Below, in pieces: positions 9,201 to 17,426 of a DNA stretch of 64,000 bases. The notes under the pieces are model-generated. The model was not told where the DNA came from. It did not search any database and saw nothing but the letters and a program-made list of their open reading frames with translations. Position numbers and translations under genes: made by a program. How positions within the stretch are numbered: position 1 is the stretch's first letter; every line of letters starts with the position of its first letter. Source of the stretch: Agathobaculum sp. NTUH-O15-33. GTDB lineage: Bacteria > Bacillota > Clostridia > Oscillospirales > Butyricicoccaceae. The DNA lies in contig NZ_CP136187.1 of assembly GCF_033193315.1 (NCBI RefSeq), positions 186,001-250,000 on the forward strand. The letters are read 5' to 3'.

Positions 9201-10187
9201 TTACGCCTGATCGTCCTGCGGATACCGTACATGCCATTGCTTGCGGAGCTCGTCCATGATTGCGATTGCCTGTAGTGAATTTTTGTGGGAGGACAGCGGG
9301 CATTCGGTCAGCCCTCGCTGTGCACATTGCTCGAACGCCTGTACCTCGTAATGCAGGCCGTCGGCTTCGCGGGGAAAACGAATCGTTCTTTTTTCGCCGC
9401 TTATGAGAGAAAGCGAAATGTCGGTGGGATACCACCACGGCGAGCCGATCTCCACCTCGCCCTTGTCAGTATAAATTTTGGCGGTAAGATCCGTATCGTT
9501 GACGATAGAGGAGGAGGCCGAAATGAGTTTGCCGCCAAAATTCAGCAGATAGCTATTATAGTAGTCTAGTCCGTTTGCGATATGAGCCGCCCCTTGTATC
9601 GTGGTAGGCGCGGCGCCACCACACAGGTCGAGCGCAAAGTGTACGCCGTATACTCCCATGTCCATCAGCGCGCCAAAGCCAGATTTTAGGTCGAACCGCC
9701 AGGTTGCTGTTTCGCCCGCCGCGATCGCATTATAGCCAAGCGAAATATTGGCTGCGCGCAGGTTCCCCAGCGTGCCGTCCGCAAACCAACCGCGCAGTGT
9801 ATGCATTACGGGGAAAAAACGCGTCCACATGCCTTCCATCAGCAGCACATGGTTCTGTTTGGCGGCTTGCAGCATTGTTTGGACTTGCGTCTGATTAATG
9901 CCCATTGGCTTTTCACATAAAACATTTTTACCGGCAGCCACACATTGCAGCACATAATCAAGGTGCAGGTTGTTGGGCACCCCGATATAGATATTTTCGA
10001 TCGTGGAATCGGCGAGCATCTCTTGCAATGAAGCATAGGCTTTACCTATACCGTGTTGTGCGGCAAAGCGCGCCGCCTTTTCCGCAGATCGGGAATAGAG
10101 CGCGGCAAGCTCGGTATCATTAAGCTGCCTTGTGTCGTTAACAAATTGTGTTACAATGGTTCCGGAACCGATAATGCCCCAACGCAT
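9201..10187 (-). CDS. Gfo/Idh/MocA-family oxidoreductase
   Basis: This protein of about 328 residues opens with a Rossmann motif, MRWGIIGSGTI, and carries the conserved ENIYIGVPNNLHLDYVL and CEKPMGINQTQ (the Lys of EKP is catalytic). It also has MDMGVYGVHFALDL near the middle. The family oxidises or reduces sugars and inositols with NAD(P). I chose the ATG at 10187 because a GTG seven codons earlier lacks a well-placed ribosome site, while AAAGGAG precedes the ATG. It lies 17 bases after the zinc dehydrogenase. An inositol or inosose dehydrogenase role fits the operon; it is not a clear IolG orthologue. Confidence 0.88.
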   Translation of the reverse strand: MRWGIIGSGTIVTQFVNDTRQLNDTELAALYSRSAEKAARFAAQHGIGKAYASLQEMLADSTIENIYIGVPNNLHLDYVLQCVAAGKNVLCEKPMGINQTQVQTMLQAAKQNHVLLMEGMWTRFFPVMHTLRGWFADGTLGNLRAANISLGYNAIAAGETATWRFDLKSGFGALMDMGVYGVHFALDLCGGAAPTTIQGAAHIANGLDYYNSYLLNFGGKLISASSSIVNDTDLTAKIYTDKGEVEIGSPWWYPTDISLSLISGEKRTIRFPREADGLHYEVQAFEQCAQRGLTECPLSSHKNSLQAIAIMDELRKQWHVRYPQDDQA

Positions 10188-10204
10188 ATTGTTGTTCACT
10201 CCTT

Positions 10205-11257
10205 TCACGGAAAGCGAATCATTACCTTTAGATTATCTTCCTTGTTGTTTGCTGCGTAATCGAACGCTTGGACCGTGTCCTTAAATTCGAAATATTTCGT
10301 GCACATGGACTGTAGGTCGTACCGGTCCTTGATACGAGACAAGAATTTGATCGTGCGCGTCATAAAATGCTCGGTACCGCTGTAGCCTGCGATCGTCAGG
10401 TTTTTGCTGACGATATCAAAAGGGATAACGGGCAGCTGCTTCATATTAATGCCGATGAAGCGGATCTTGGAGCACTGCCCGGCGGCTTTGATAGCGGCCG
10501 CGGCGGCGGCTGAGTTACCAGCGGCTTCGATCGTGATCGTCGGGCCGTGCCCGCCTGTGTGATATAACACCTGCTCGAAAAAGTCGTCAGATAAGGGGTC
10601 AAGAGCGATATCCGCGCCGAATTGCAGCGCCTTTTGCCGGCGGGACGCTACGGGATCGGCAATGATCACTTTGCAGCTCGACGCTTTGGCGGTTATCGCA
10701 GCACATACACCGATCGTACCCGCGCCAAATATCAAAACATCGTCCGTTGCATCCACGCTGCCACCCCTGCCCCATACGCCGAAATAACCAATGGCGAACG
10801 CCTCTACCAGCGCGGCCTCTTCAAAGCTCCAATCGTCGGGGATCTTATGAATGTTGGCCTCGTTCATGATCATGTATTCGCCCATGGCGCCCGGGCTGTC
10901 CGGACGAAAGCCTGCATCGATCGTGTTCAGACAGGCGGAGGGCATCAGCCCGTTTTTGCAGTTAACACAGGCATTGCAGCCCATGGTGCAGTCGCCGGTC
11001 ACCTTGTCACCCACCGAGAAGTTTTTGACTTCCTCGCCGATTTTGATGATCGTCGCGCCAAACTCATGGCCGGGGATGTAGGGGGCGATATCATATCGAC
11101 CCTCTACCGACCGGCCTTCGTAGCAGGCGATGTCCGAACCGCAGATGCCGCAGGCCCTGATCTGCATTAGTACCTGATTGGATTTGAGCTCCGGCAGCGT
11201 GACCTCGTCCATGCGTAGATCCATCGCACCGTGCATGCGCACCGCTTTTATTTTCAT
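10205..11257 (-). CDS. Zinc-dependent medium-chain alcohol/polyol dehydrogenase
   Basis: A 350-residue MDR protein. The catalytic-zinc ligands lie in ACGICGSD and PGHEFGA, the structural-zinc cysteines in a CxxxCNACVNCKNGLMPSAC cluster, and the NAD-binding loop in VLIFGAGTIGVCAA. It is closest in appearance to threonine, sorbitol and L-iditol dehydrogenases. The operon suggests oxidation of a cyclitol or polyol. It is followed closely by the Gfo/Idh gene and preceded by iolE at 16 bases. Confidence 0.9.
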   Translation of the reverse strand: MKIKAVRMHGAMDLRMDEVTLPELKSNQVLMQIRACGICGSDIACYEGRSVEGRYDIAPYIPGHEFGATIIKIGEEVKNFSVGDKVTGDCTMGCNACVNCKNGLMPSACLNTIDAGFRPDSPGAMGEYMIMNEANIHKIPDDWSFEEAALVEAFAIGYFGVWGRGGSVDATDDVLIFGAGTIGVCAAITAKASSCKVIIADPVASRRQKALQFGADIALDPLSDDFFEQVLYHTGGHGPTITIEAAGNSAAAAAAIKAAGQCSKIRFIGINMKQLPVIPFDIVSKNLTIAGYSGTEHFMTRTIKFLSRIKDRYDLQSMCTKYFEFKDTVQAFDYAANNKEDNLKVMIRFP

Positions 11258-11272
11258 ATATTTCCTCCTGTG

Positions 11273-12178
11273 TTAAACTCCTGTCAGCTTGCGAATGTAT
11301 CCACGCGCCATTTCGGCGAACTCATAGGCGTTCGGCGTTTTGATATACTGTTCGGCCTCTACCATCATCCATCCCTGATAGTGATTTTTCTCTAAAATAT
11401 CAAAGACAGCAGGGTAATCGATGCAGCCGTCGCCGGGAACGGTGAACAACCCAACCTGCACTGCGCTGTTGAAATCCATGTTAAACTGCCGTACAATTTT
11501 GAGCACGAGCGGGCGGACATCCTTGAGATGCACGTAGCGGATACGATTGGCAAAGGTCTCAAAAAACTGAGGGATATTCACGCCGCATACTTTTAGATGG
11601 CCGGTATCGGCGAGAATAAAAACGAGATTGGAATCGGTCATATCGCACATTTTCAGCGTTTCTTCCAGCGTTTCAATCACTGTGCCGGTGTGTACGTGAT
11701 ACACCAGCTCCATGCCGAGCGTTTGGCAAAAAACGCCCGCCTCGTTCAGGCCATCCGTAAACAGCTTCCATTCCGTATCGTTCATTTTCCGCACGCCCTG
11801 CTTTGCGCGGTATTCGCGGGGATCCCAGCAGGACGAATTTGTGCCCTCGGCTGCGATGATATAGCGGCACCCCATCTCTTGAAAGAATCGTGCCTTTTCC
11901 TGAAATGCGTGGAAATATTCGTCCCTTAGCTCTGCACAAGCAAACATGGTGTCGCACCAGCCGGATGTAAGCACCAAATCCCGCTTACCCAGTTCGCGTC
12001 TTAAAATCTTTGGATCGCGCGGAAATTTTCTTCCGAGTTCAATCCCGGCATAGCCGGCCGCCGCCGCCTCATCAATGATTTGTTCAAAGGTATACTCATC
12101 TCCCAGAAAATCCATGTCATCATTGCACCAGTTGATGGGATGCGCACCGATCTTCACGTTATAAAAGCGTCTTTCCAT
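11273..12178 (-). CDS. iolE: Inosose dehydratase-like protein (IolE)
   Basis: A 301-residue TIM-barrel protein of the sugar phosphate isomerase/epimerase superfamily with IolE blocks: IGAHPINWCNDDMDFLG at the start, GIELGRKFPRDP, LTSGWCD, ADTGHLKVCGVN, RYVHLKDVRP and VPGDGCIDYPAVF near the end, with the metal-ligand Glu in MMVEAEQ. IolE removes water from 2-keto-myo-inositol to give a trihydroxycyclohexanedione. It is the first gene of the operon, with GGAGG upstream of the ATG and a promoter/operator immediately before. IolB, IolC, IolD, IolA and IolJ are not in the window. Confidence 0.85.
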   Translation of the reverse strand: MERRFYNVKIGAHPINWCNDDMDFLGDEYTFEQIIDEAAAAGYAGIELGRKFPRDPKILRRELGKRDLVLTSGWCDTMFACAELRDEYFHAFQEKARFFQEMGCRYIIAAEGTNSSCWDPREYRAKQGVRKMNDTEWKLFTDGLNEAGVFCQTLGMELVYHVHTGTVIETLEETLKMCDMTDSNLVFILADTGHLKVCGVNIPQFFETFANRIRYVHLKDVRPLVLKIVRQFNMDFNSAVQVGLFTVPGDGCIDYPAVFDILEKNHYQGWMMVEAEQYIKTPNAYEFAEMARGYIRKLTGV

Positions 12179-12204
12179 ACGAACCTCCTTGGCGTTTTAT
12201 TGTT

Positions 12205-12254
12205 AATCAGCTGATTTTATAAGTTGATTATGGACATGAATATAAAAATGTCAA
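12205..12254 (-). promoter_or_regulatory. iolE operon promoter with palindromic operator
   Basis: On the minus strand a perfect TTGACA (12249-12254) and CATAAT (12227-12232) are 16 bases apart. A 12-bp perfect palindrome, AATCAGCTGATT (12205-12216), lies just downstream of the expected start site, where a LacI-type repressor would block transcription. The divergent LacI gene is the natural candidate regulator. Confidence 0.7.
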
Positions 12255-12567
12255 TAGATTTTCAGATAGAAAAGGTATTTCTGCGTTATTGCTAACAAAA
12301 CAAGAAAATATATGTGAAATAAGCATATAAAAAGACGGATATAGTGTGGATATATATACATATCAGACAATAATGTGGATATAAAAATGTGATAAATTAT
12401 TATAAACTTAGTTACATTTTTCACATAAAACCATTTAAAATAAAGCTGGTCTATTTGTAGACTTCATGCTAAAATGATTTGTGTTATAATTTTATATAAA
12501 AACATTACATCATTTTGTTGCAATAAAACAACGGATGAAATCTAAACATCTATGAGGTGCCGACATC
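12255..12567 (+). promoter_or_regulatory. AT-rich divergent control region and lacI-type promoter
   Basis: About 310 bases, strikingly AT-rich beside its neighbours. It holds an extended minus-10 (TGTTATAAT, 12482-12490) for the regulator gene and GAGGTG (12552-12557) as its ribosome site. TGTGGATATA occurs twice (12345-12354 and 12374-12383), 29 bases apart. No open frame of note was seen. Confidence 0.6.
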
Positions 12568-13569
12568 ATGAGAGTTACCATTCGAGATATTGCACAGGCC
12601 TCCGGCTATACGGTAGCCACCATATCCCGCGCGCTCAATAACAATGCCTTGGTCAGTGAAAAAACGCGCAGGCATATTCGTGATATCGCTGATCAAATGG
12701 GTTATGTGCGCACACCGACCGCAGAAAGTACTGTAGCACCTGTCATAGGCATTGTCGTTCCGGATATTACGAACCCCTATTTTCCACCACTCATACAGGG
12801 GGCACAGGATACGTTGCGCGCCGCGGGCTACAGTCTGGTACTGTGCAACAGCGCAGGTAAGCTGCAAAATGAAGTAGAGGCGATGCAAACGCTGACCAAT
12901 CTGGAAATCTGCGGTATGATCATGGATCCGCTGTCCGATGATTCCTATCGTAATATAAGGCAGATAAACGAATCTGTGCCCGTAGTGTTTATTTCTAACC
13001 GGCCCAAAGGGCCAAACCTGCACTATATTTCGATCGATAACTATGCTGCGGCAGCTATGGCGACCAATTATCTGGTTTCGCTGGGCCATCACCGTATTGC
13101 TTATATCGGTAGTGATGATGCAACGTATACATATCATGAACGGAGGCGGGGCTTTATTGAAGCAATGGAACGGCATTTTGGCTCGGATCAGGAAAGTCCG
13201 CTGCTTACGGTTTATCCAGATCGTCGAGGCGGTTTTGAGGCCACCAATCATATCCTGACATGCGGCAGTGAGCTGCCTACCGCTTTTTTTGCCAGTAACG
13301 ATTGCATCGCGCTTGGAATACTGGAATATCTTTGGATGCACGGCTTTCGCGTTCCGGAAGATATTTCAGTGATCGGCATTGATAATATTGAATATTCCTC
13401 TATGCCGCGTATCAATCTGACCACGATTGAAGAGCCGCGCTATCATTTGGGAGAGCTGGCGGCGCAGGCGATCCTGCAAGTGCTTCATCGTTCGGCGGAG
13501 GACAAAACGCCGATCCAGAAGGTGATAGAGCCTCGGCTGATTATTCGAAATACCTGTGGAAAATTGTAA
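12568..13569 (+). CDS. LacI-family transcriptional regulator
   Basis: A 333-residue protein with an N-terminal LacI helix-turn-helix (IRDIAQASGYTVATISRALN) and hinge, then a type I periplasmic-binding-like sensor domain (IGIVVPDITNPYF, VVFISNRP, FFASNDCIALG, SVIGIDNIEYS). It is divergent from the iolE operon and most likely represses it until an inositol-type ligand binds. The palindrome at 12205-12216 is the best operator candidate. A hairpin terminator follows. Confidence 0.9.
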   Translation: MRVTIRDIAQASGYTVATISRALNNNALVSEKTRRHIRDIADQMGYVRTPTAESTVAPVIGIVVPDITNPYFPPLIQGAQDTLRAAGYSLVLCNSAGKLQNEVEAMQTLTNLEICGMIMDPLSDDSYRNIRQINESVPVVFISNRPKGPNLHYISIDNYAAAAMATNYLVSLGHHRIAYIGSDDATYTYHERRRGFIEAMERHFGSDQESPLLTVYPDRRGGFEATNHILTCGSELPTAFFASNDCIALGILEYLWMHGFRVPEDISVIGIDNIEYSSMPRINLTTIEEPRYHLGELAAQAILQVLHRSAEDKTPIQKVIEPRLIIRNTCGKL

Positions 13570-13590
13570 AAGTCTCACGTGCTTATTCTT

Positions 13591-13614
13591 GCTCCGCGCG
13601 TTTCCGCGCGGAGC
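13591..13614 (+). terminator. Terminator after the LacI regulator
   Basis: A perfect 10-bp GCTCCGCGCG stem with a TTTC loop. The T-tract after it is weak (TTTCC). Confidence 0.6.
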
Positions 13615-13737
13615 TTTCCTAATTTATTTTAAAAAAGTGTTTGCAGTTTCTCGCTTGCGGGCTTGCGTACAATCATTGTGAACAAGCGGACAAACTGGTT
13701 CAAGTTTGCTTTTGTGACAAATTCCAAGCGAGTGGAT

Positions 13738-13766
13738 TTGACTTTTTTGCAGGATTGCGGTACAAT
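13738..13766 (+). promoter_or_regulatory. Citrate synthase promoter
   Basis: TTGACT (13738-13743) and TACAAT (13761-13766) with a 17-base spacer, 40 bases upstream of the ATG. A second GCGTACAATCATT box lies at about 13666. Confidence 0.75.
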
Positions 13767-13806
13767 ATATTCATTCTGAACGATTAGACTGAAAGGAGAA
13801 AGCCCG

Positions 13807-15174
13807 ATGACACATGAACCCAGCTTTGTAGGGGAGGAACTGCTGGGCGAACTCTGCGAGAGTTTCCGCCTGAACACCCGTATTCCACCCGAGCTTTTCT
13901 CCCGCTACGGCATCAAGCGCGGCCTGCGTAATTCCGACGGCACCGGCGTGCTCGTGGGTATGAGCCGTCTCGGCAACGTGCACGGCTACATCATGAACGA
14001 GGGCGAGCGCGAGCCGATCGAAGGCCGCCTGACCTATCGCGGCTATAATGTATACGACCTGATCCGCGGGCTGGAGCTGGAAAACCGCTTTGGCTTTGAG
14101 GAAGTCGGCTATCTGCTGATGTGCGGCTCGCTGCCGACCCGCCGCCAGCTGGCTGATTTTCAGCACACGATCGGTCTGGAACGCGCACTGCCGGAAAACT
14201 TTACCGAGGATATGATCATGCGCGCGCCCAGCCGCGATATCATGAACAAGCTGGCCGCCGCCACGCTGGCCCTTTATTCGTATGATGCAAATCCGGACGA
14301 GACCACGGTGGAAAACATCATGCGGCAGGGCATCAGCCTGACGGCCAAGTTCCCGGTCATCATTTCGCACGCCTATCAGGCCAAGCGCCGCTATTTCGAC
14401 GGCGACTCCATGTTCCTGCACGTGCCCGACCCGGATCGCTCCACCGCGGAAAACATCCTGCACCTGATCCGGCCGGACGGCCAATACACGGACGAGGAAG
14501 CAAAGCTGCTTGATCGCTGCCTGATCCTGCACGCCGAGCACGGCGGCGGTAATAACTCCACCTTTACGGTGCGCGTTACCTCGTCCTCGGGCACGGATAC
14601 CTATTCGGCAATCTCGGCGGCGGTATCCTCGCTCAAGGGGCCGCGCCACGGCGGCGCGAACCTGCGCGTCGTCAGCCAGTTCGACGAGATCAAGCAGAAC
14701 GTTTCCAACTGGAAGGACGAAGAGGAGGTCCGCGCCTACCTCGCCAAGATACTGGACGGCGAAGCCGGCGACGGCTCCGGCCTGATCTACGGCATGGGCC
14801 ACGCGATCTATACCAAGAGCGATCCGCGCGCGGTCGCCCTGAAGGATGCGGCGCGTCCGCTGGCCGAACAAAAGGGCTTTACCGACGAAATGGACCTGCT
14901 TGAGCTGATTGAGCGCATCACACCCGGCGTGTTTGCTGAAAAGAAGGGCGATGTGAAGCCCATGTGCGCCAATGTGGATATGTACTCCGGCTTCGTATAC
15001 AAAATGCTCGGCCTGCCGCGCTCGCTGTATACGCCGTTGTTCGCCACCGCCCGTATCGTCGGCTGGATGGCGCACCGTCTCGAAGAGGTATCGACCGGCG
15101 GCAAGATCATGCGCCCCGCGTTCAAGCCGCTTTCCAAGTCGGCGGAGTACCGCTACCTTGCGGAACGGGGATAA
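13807..15174 (+). CDS. gltA: Citrate synthase
   Basis: A 455-residue protein that condenses acetyl-CoA with oxaloacetate to citrate in the cytoplasm. The catalytic residues are in the usual blocks: His in LHAEHGGGNNSTFTVR, His in LKGPRHGGAN and Asp in MGHAIYTKSDPRA. RLTYRGYNVYDLI near the N-terminus is the substrate-domain signature. The start has AAAGGAGAAA nine bases upstream. It is longer than the E. coli enzyme but normal for the clostridial form. It stands alone between a strong promoter and a terminator, with no aconitase or isocitrate dehydrogenase beside it. Confidence 0.93.
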   Translation: MTHEPSFVGEELLGELCESFRLNTRIPPELFSRYGIKRGLRNSDGTGVLVGMSRLGNVHGYIMNEGEREPIEGRLTYRGYNVYDLIRGLELENRFGFEEVGYLLMCGSLPTRRQLADFQHTIGLERALPENFTEDMIMRAPSRDIMNKLAAATLALYSYDANPDETTVENIMRQGISLTAKFPVIISHAYQAKRRYFDGDSMFLHVPDPDRSTAENILHLIRPDGQYTDEEAKLLDRCLILHAEHGGGNNSTFTVRVTSSSGTDTYSAISAAVSSLKGPRHGGANLRVVSQFDEIKQNVSNWKDEEEVRAYLAKILDGEAGDGSGLIYGMGHAIYTKSDPRAVALKDAARPLAEQKGFTDEMDLLELIERITPGVFAEKKGDVKPMCANVDMYSGFVYKMLGLPRSLYTPLFATARIVGWMAHRLEEVSTGGKIMRPAFKPLSKSAEYRYLAERG

Positions 15175-15184
15175 ACGAATACAT

Positions 15185-15217
15185 AAAAAGCGAGCTGCAA
15201 ATTGCGGCTCGCTTTTT
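15185..15217. terminator. Terminator after citrate synthase
   Basis: An 11-bp stem AAAAAGCGAGC with its complement, then a T-run. It also overlaps the end region of the converging gene at 15222. Confidence 0.85.
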
Positions 15218-15221
15218 TTCT

Positions 15222-15884
15222 TTAAATATCCAAAATCAGGAGCTTCAAGTCCTTTTGGCTGACTAATTCCTCTAGGGCGCAGAGCTTTAGAAAATCACGC
15301 CGCAGATCGGCTAGGTACAGAAAGTCCAGCCGATAAGCGTCGGAAAATTTGATGAAGTGCGCCACGGCGTGCTCATAGCCCACAACGACGCAAATGTAAC
15401 AGCAGGCCAGCCGTTCCCGTGCCCGTTGGAGCTGGTAGCTTCGATCACGGTGCGGGCAGCCGATCAGTTCTCCTGCCTTGAGTATGCCGAGCCATGCAAG
15501 CCGGCGCTGTTCTGTCATATGTGCGGCACTTAAAAAGCGTGAAAACTCGGTTTTTAACGCAAGCGGGGCGAGCGATTCGCCCGGTATGGCGCGGTACTCC
15601 CGCAGGGAGGCTTCCATACCTTGATACAAGAAGAATTTGCACATACAGTTCAGGTATTCGTCGAATTGGTGATAGCGGTCCTCTACTTCAATTAGAAAGT
15701 CGGTGGACAAACCGCCGATCATATCGGAATACATGTTGCGTGCGCGCTTTTTGAGGCTTTGATATGCTGAAAAGTGGTTTTCCGTGTAACGCCGGGCGGC
15801 CATGAGCAGATCGCCGTCGCTTTCTTGTGCGCCATCCAGAAGTTTGGGGAAAGTATAGGCGTAGCGTGTGAATGCGTCAACCAT
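15222..15884 (-). CDS. Unknown helical protein paired with an RHH protein
   Basis: I do not recognise this protein of about 220 residues. It is predicted largely helical, rich in aromatic residues and Cys (CMCKFF, ACCYICVVVGYEH) and without a signal peptide. The ATG at 15884 is favoured because GAGGAAGAGG lies nine bases upstream. It overlaps the 3' end of the ribbon-helix-helix gene by eight bases, so translation is probably coupled. An RHH partner directly upstream is the layout of many toxin-antitoxin or regulator-effector pairs, but no toxin fold is evident. Confidence 0.65.
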   Translation of the reverse strand: MVDAFTRYAYTFPKLLDGAQESDGDLLMAARRYTENHFSAYQSLKKRARNMYSDMIGGLSTDFLIEVEDRYHQFDEYLNCMCKFFLYQGMEASLREYRAIPGESLAPLALKTEFSRFLSAAHMTEQRRLAWLGILKAGELIGCPHRDRSYQLQRARERLACCYICVVVGYEHAVAHFIKFSDAYRLDFLYLADLRRDFLKLCALEELVSQKDLKLLILDI

Positions 15885-16053
15885 GGTAGCCATCCTCTTC
15901 CTCGCTGATAGAGTCATCATCCAAATGCTTTAAAGCGTATTCAATACATTGCGCACAGATTTTGTTGAACGAAACCCCTGTAGCCTGATGCAGCTGCTGT
16001 ATTTCATCAAATACTTCGGGTTTAAAACGGATGGTCCTATTGATGGAAGACAT
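15877..16053 (-). CDS. Ribbon-helix-helix (Arc/MetJ-like) protein
   Basis: A small protein of about 58 residues from the ATG at 16053. The segment INRTIRFKPEVFDEIQQL followed by TGVSFNKICAQCIEYAL has the beta-strand plus two-helix pattern of RHH DNA-binding proteins, and it ends in an acidic tail (DDDSISEEEDG). The frame continues upstream to 16119, but the extension lacks domain character and ribosome-site support for either start is weak. It overlaps the downstream gene and probably regulates the pair. Confidence 0.65.
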   Translation of the reverse strand: MSSINRTIRFKPEVFDEIQQLHQATGVSFNKICAQCIEYALKHLDDDSISEEEDGYHG

Positions 16054-16233
16054 TTTTTCTGTATCTTTCGCAATCGTGAACTTCTCCAAACGAATCACCA
16101 GCCTGTGGGTTTTTTGCAATTATAATATATAATTTTGCATCTGGTAATGTACAATAATGCAGTTCTTAATATATTACAAATTCCTATTCGCTTTTTTAAT
16201 ACGTTATTCCTTATGGATTGGATAGTGCGCGTT

Positions 16234-16276
16234 AAAAAGGACACATTGCCACGATATGAGCAATGTGTCCTTTTTT
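16234..16276. terminator. Bidirectional hairpin terminator
   Basis: A 16-bp stem, AAAAAGGACACATTGC with its complement, around a ten-base loop, with A and T runs at its ends. It lies far from any stop codon, upstream of the RHH gene and in the tyrA-side intergenic region. Confidence 0.7.
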
Positions 16277-16337
16277 AGACTGTAGGCAAAGTCCCGAGAG
16301 GGAAACGCATAGGAAAAAACAAGGGAATCACCGAGCT

Positions 16338-16490
16338 AGTAGGGCGCGACGCCCCCGGCGCGCCGGCTCGAAGGGATGTAACACTTCCTGAGAAACTATG
16401 TTCCTTCGCTCGGCCGTACCAGCCTGTTTGATGCACTCACTTATCCCGGTGCTTCGCTCTCGGCGCGCCGAGGGCGTCGCGCCCTACATT
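16338..16490. repeat. Long inverted repeat (GTAGGGCGCGACGCCC family)
   Basis: The left arm GTAGGGCGCGACGCCC (from 16338) continues through CGGCGCGCCG. It is mirrored by CGGCGCGCCGAGGGCG then TCGCGCCCTAC, ending near 16490, with about 85 bases between. Related GTAGGGC-type arms occur at about 44000 and 44414. The 16054-16580 interval holds this repeat and the hairpin at 16234; I see no gene in it. Confidence 0.65.
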
Positions 16491-16580
16491 TGCGATACCT
16501 TTTTTCCTTGCCTGACCTTATCTTAAATGACATTGGATTTTCCGCTCCTCTTAATCCCTGCGGCGAAAGCCGCATCGTTT

Positions 16581-17423
16581 TTATCCGATCCGTTCCTTGC
16601 GTTCCCGTCCGTCGCGCAGCAGGGCGGTGAGGGTGTCGCGGTCGCCCGCGCGGATGACGCGGCGGTATTCGTCCAGATGCCCGATGATCTCGTCGATCTC
16701 GGCGGCGAGCGCTTCCGCGTTGCACAGGAACAGCTCGCTCCACATATTCTCGTTGAGCTTGGCCACGCGCGTGAGATCGCGGTAAGAACCTGCCGAGTAG
16801 CCGTTGTGCTGGTCGGCTTCCGGGCTTTTGATGTAAGCGGAGGAGACCACATGCGCGAGTTGCGAGGTGAAGGCGATCATTCTGTCATGTTGCTCGGCGG
16901 TGCAGCGCACGGTCTGCCCGAAGCCAAGGGACATGAAATACGATTCGAGCGATTGAAGCACCTGCTCGTCGCTGCTTTTGGTGGGCACGAAGATCATGCT
17001 CGCTCCGTCGAACAGGGTCGAGATTGCGTAATCGAAACCGGAAAACTCGCGCCCCGCCATTGGGTGTCCGCCGACAAAGTGCACGCCGTTGTCCAGCGCG
17101 GCCTGCTCCAGCCGGTCCACCATGAACCGCTTGACGCCTACCATATCGACCACGACGCAGCCCTTTTTCAGCTTGGGCATGGCGTCAAGCAGCCAATCCA
17201 CCGTGGCCTGCGGATACAGGCCGATGATGATCAGATCGGCTTCGCCAAAGAGCGCTTCGCCGGCGACCGCGTCGATATCGCCATCCGATTTGGCGCGCTC
17301 GGCGGTTTCGCGGGTGCGGTTCCAGCCAAGCACGCGGCAATTCGTGCGCGCTTTGATGGTTTTGGCCATCGAGCCGCCCATCAGGCCGAGGCCCGCGATC
17401 AGTACGGTGTTGAACGTCATCAT
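16581..17423 (-). CDS. tyrA: Prephenate dehydrogenase
   Basis: A 280-residue enzyme of tyrosine synthesis that oxidatively decarboxylates prephenate with NAD. A Rossmann loop (LIAGLGLMGGSMAKTI) opens the protein. HFVGGHPMAGREFSG contains the conserved catalytic His, and QHDRMIAFTSQLAHV lies in the helical dimerisation domain. There is no fused chorismate mutase or ACT domain. GGAG eight bases upstream supports the first ATG. The VanZ-like gene ends three bases before this start and other shikimate genes are absent, so the pair is probably cotranscribed with nadE. Confidence 0.92.
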   Translation of the reverse strand: MMTFNTVLIAGLGLMGGSMAKTIKARTNCRVLGWNRTRETAERAKSDGDIDAVAGEALFGEADLIIIGLYPQATVDWLLDAMPKLKKGCVVVDMVGVKRFMVDRLEQAALDNGVHFVGGHPMAGREFSGFDYAISTLFDGASMIFVPTKSSDEQVLQSLESYFMSLGFGQTVRCTAEQHDRMIAFTSQLAHVVSSAYIKSPEADQHNGYSAGSYRDLTRVAKLNENMWSELFLCNAEALAAEIDEIIGHLDEYRRVIRAGDRDTLTALLRDGRERKERIG

Positions 17424-17426
17424 TTT

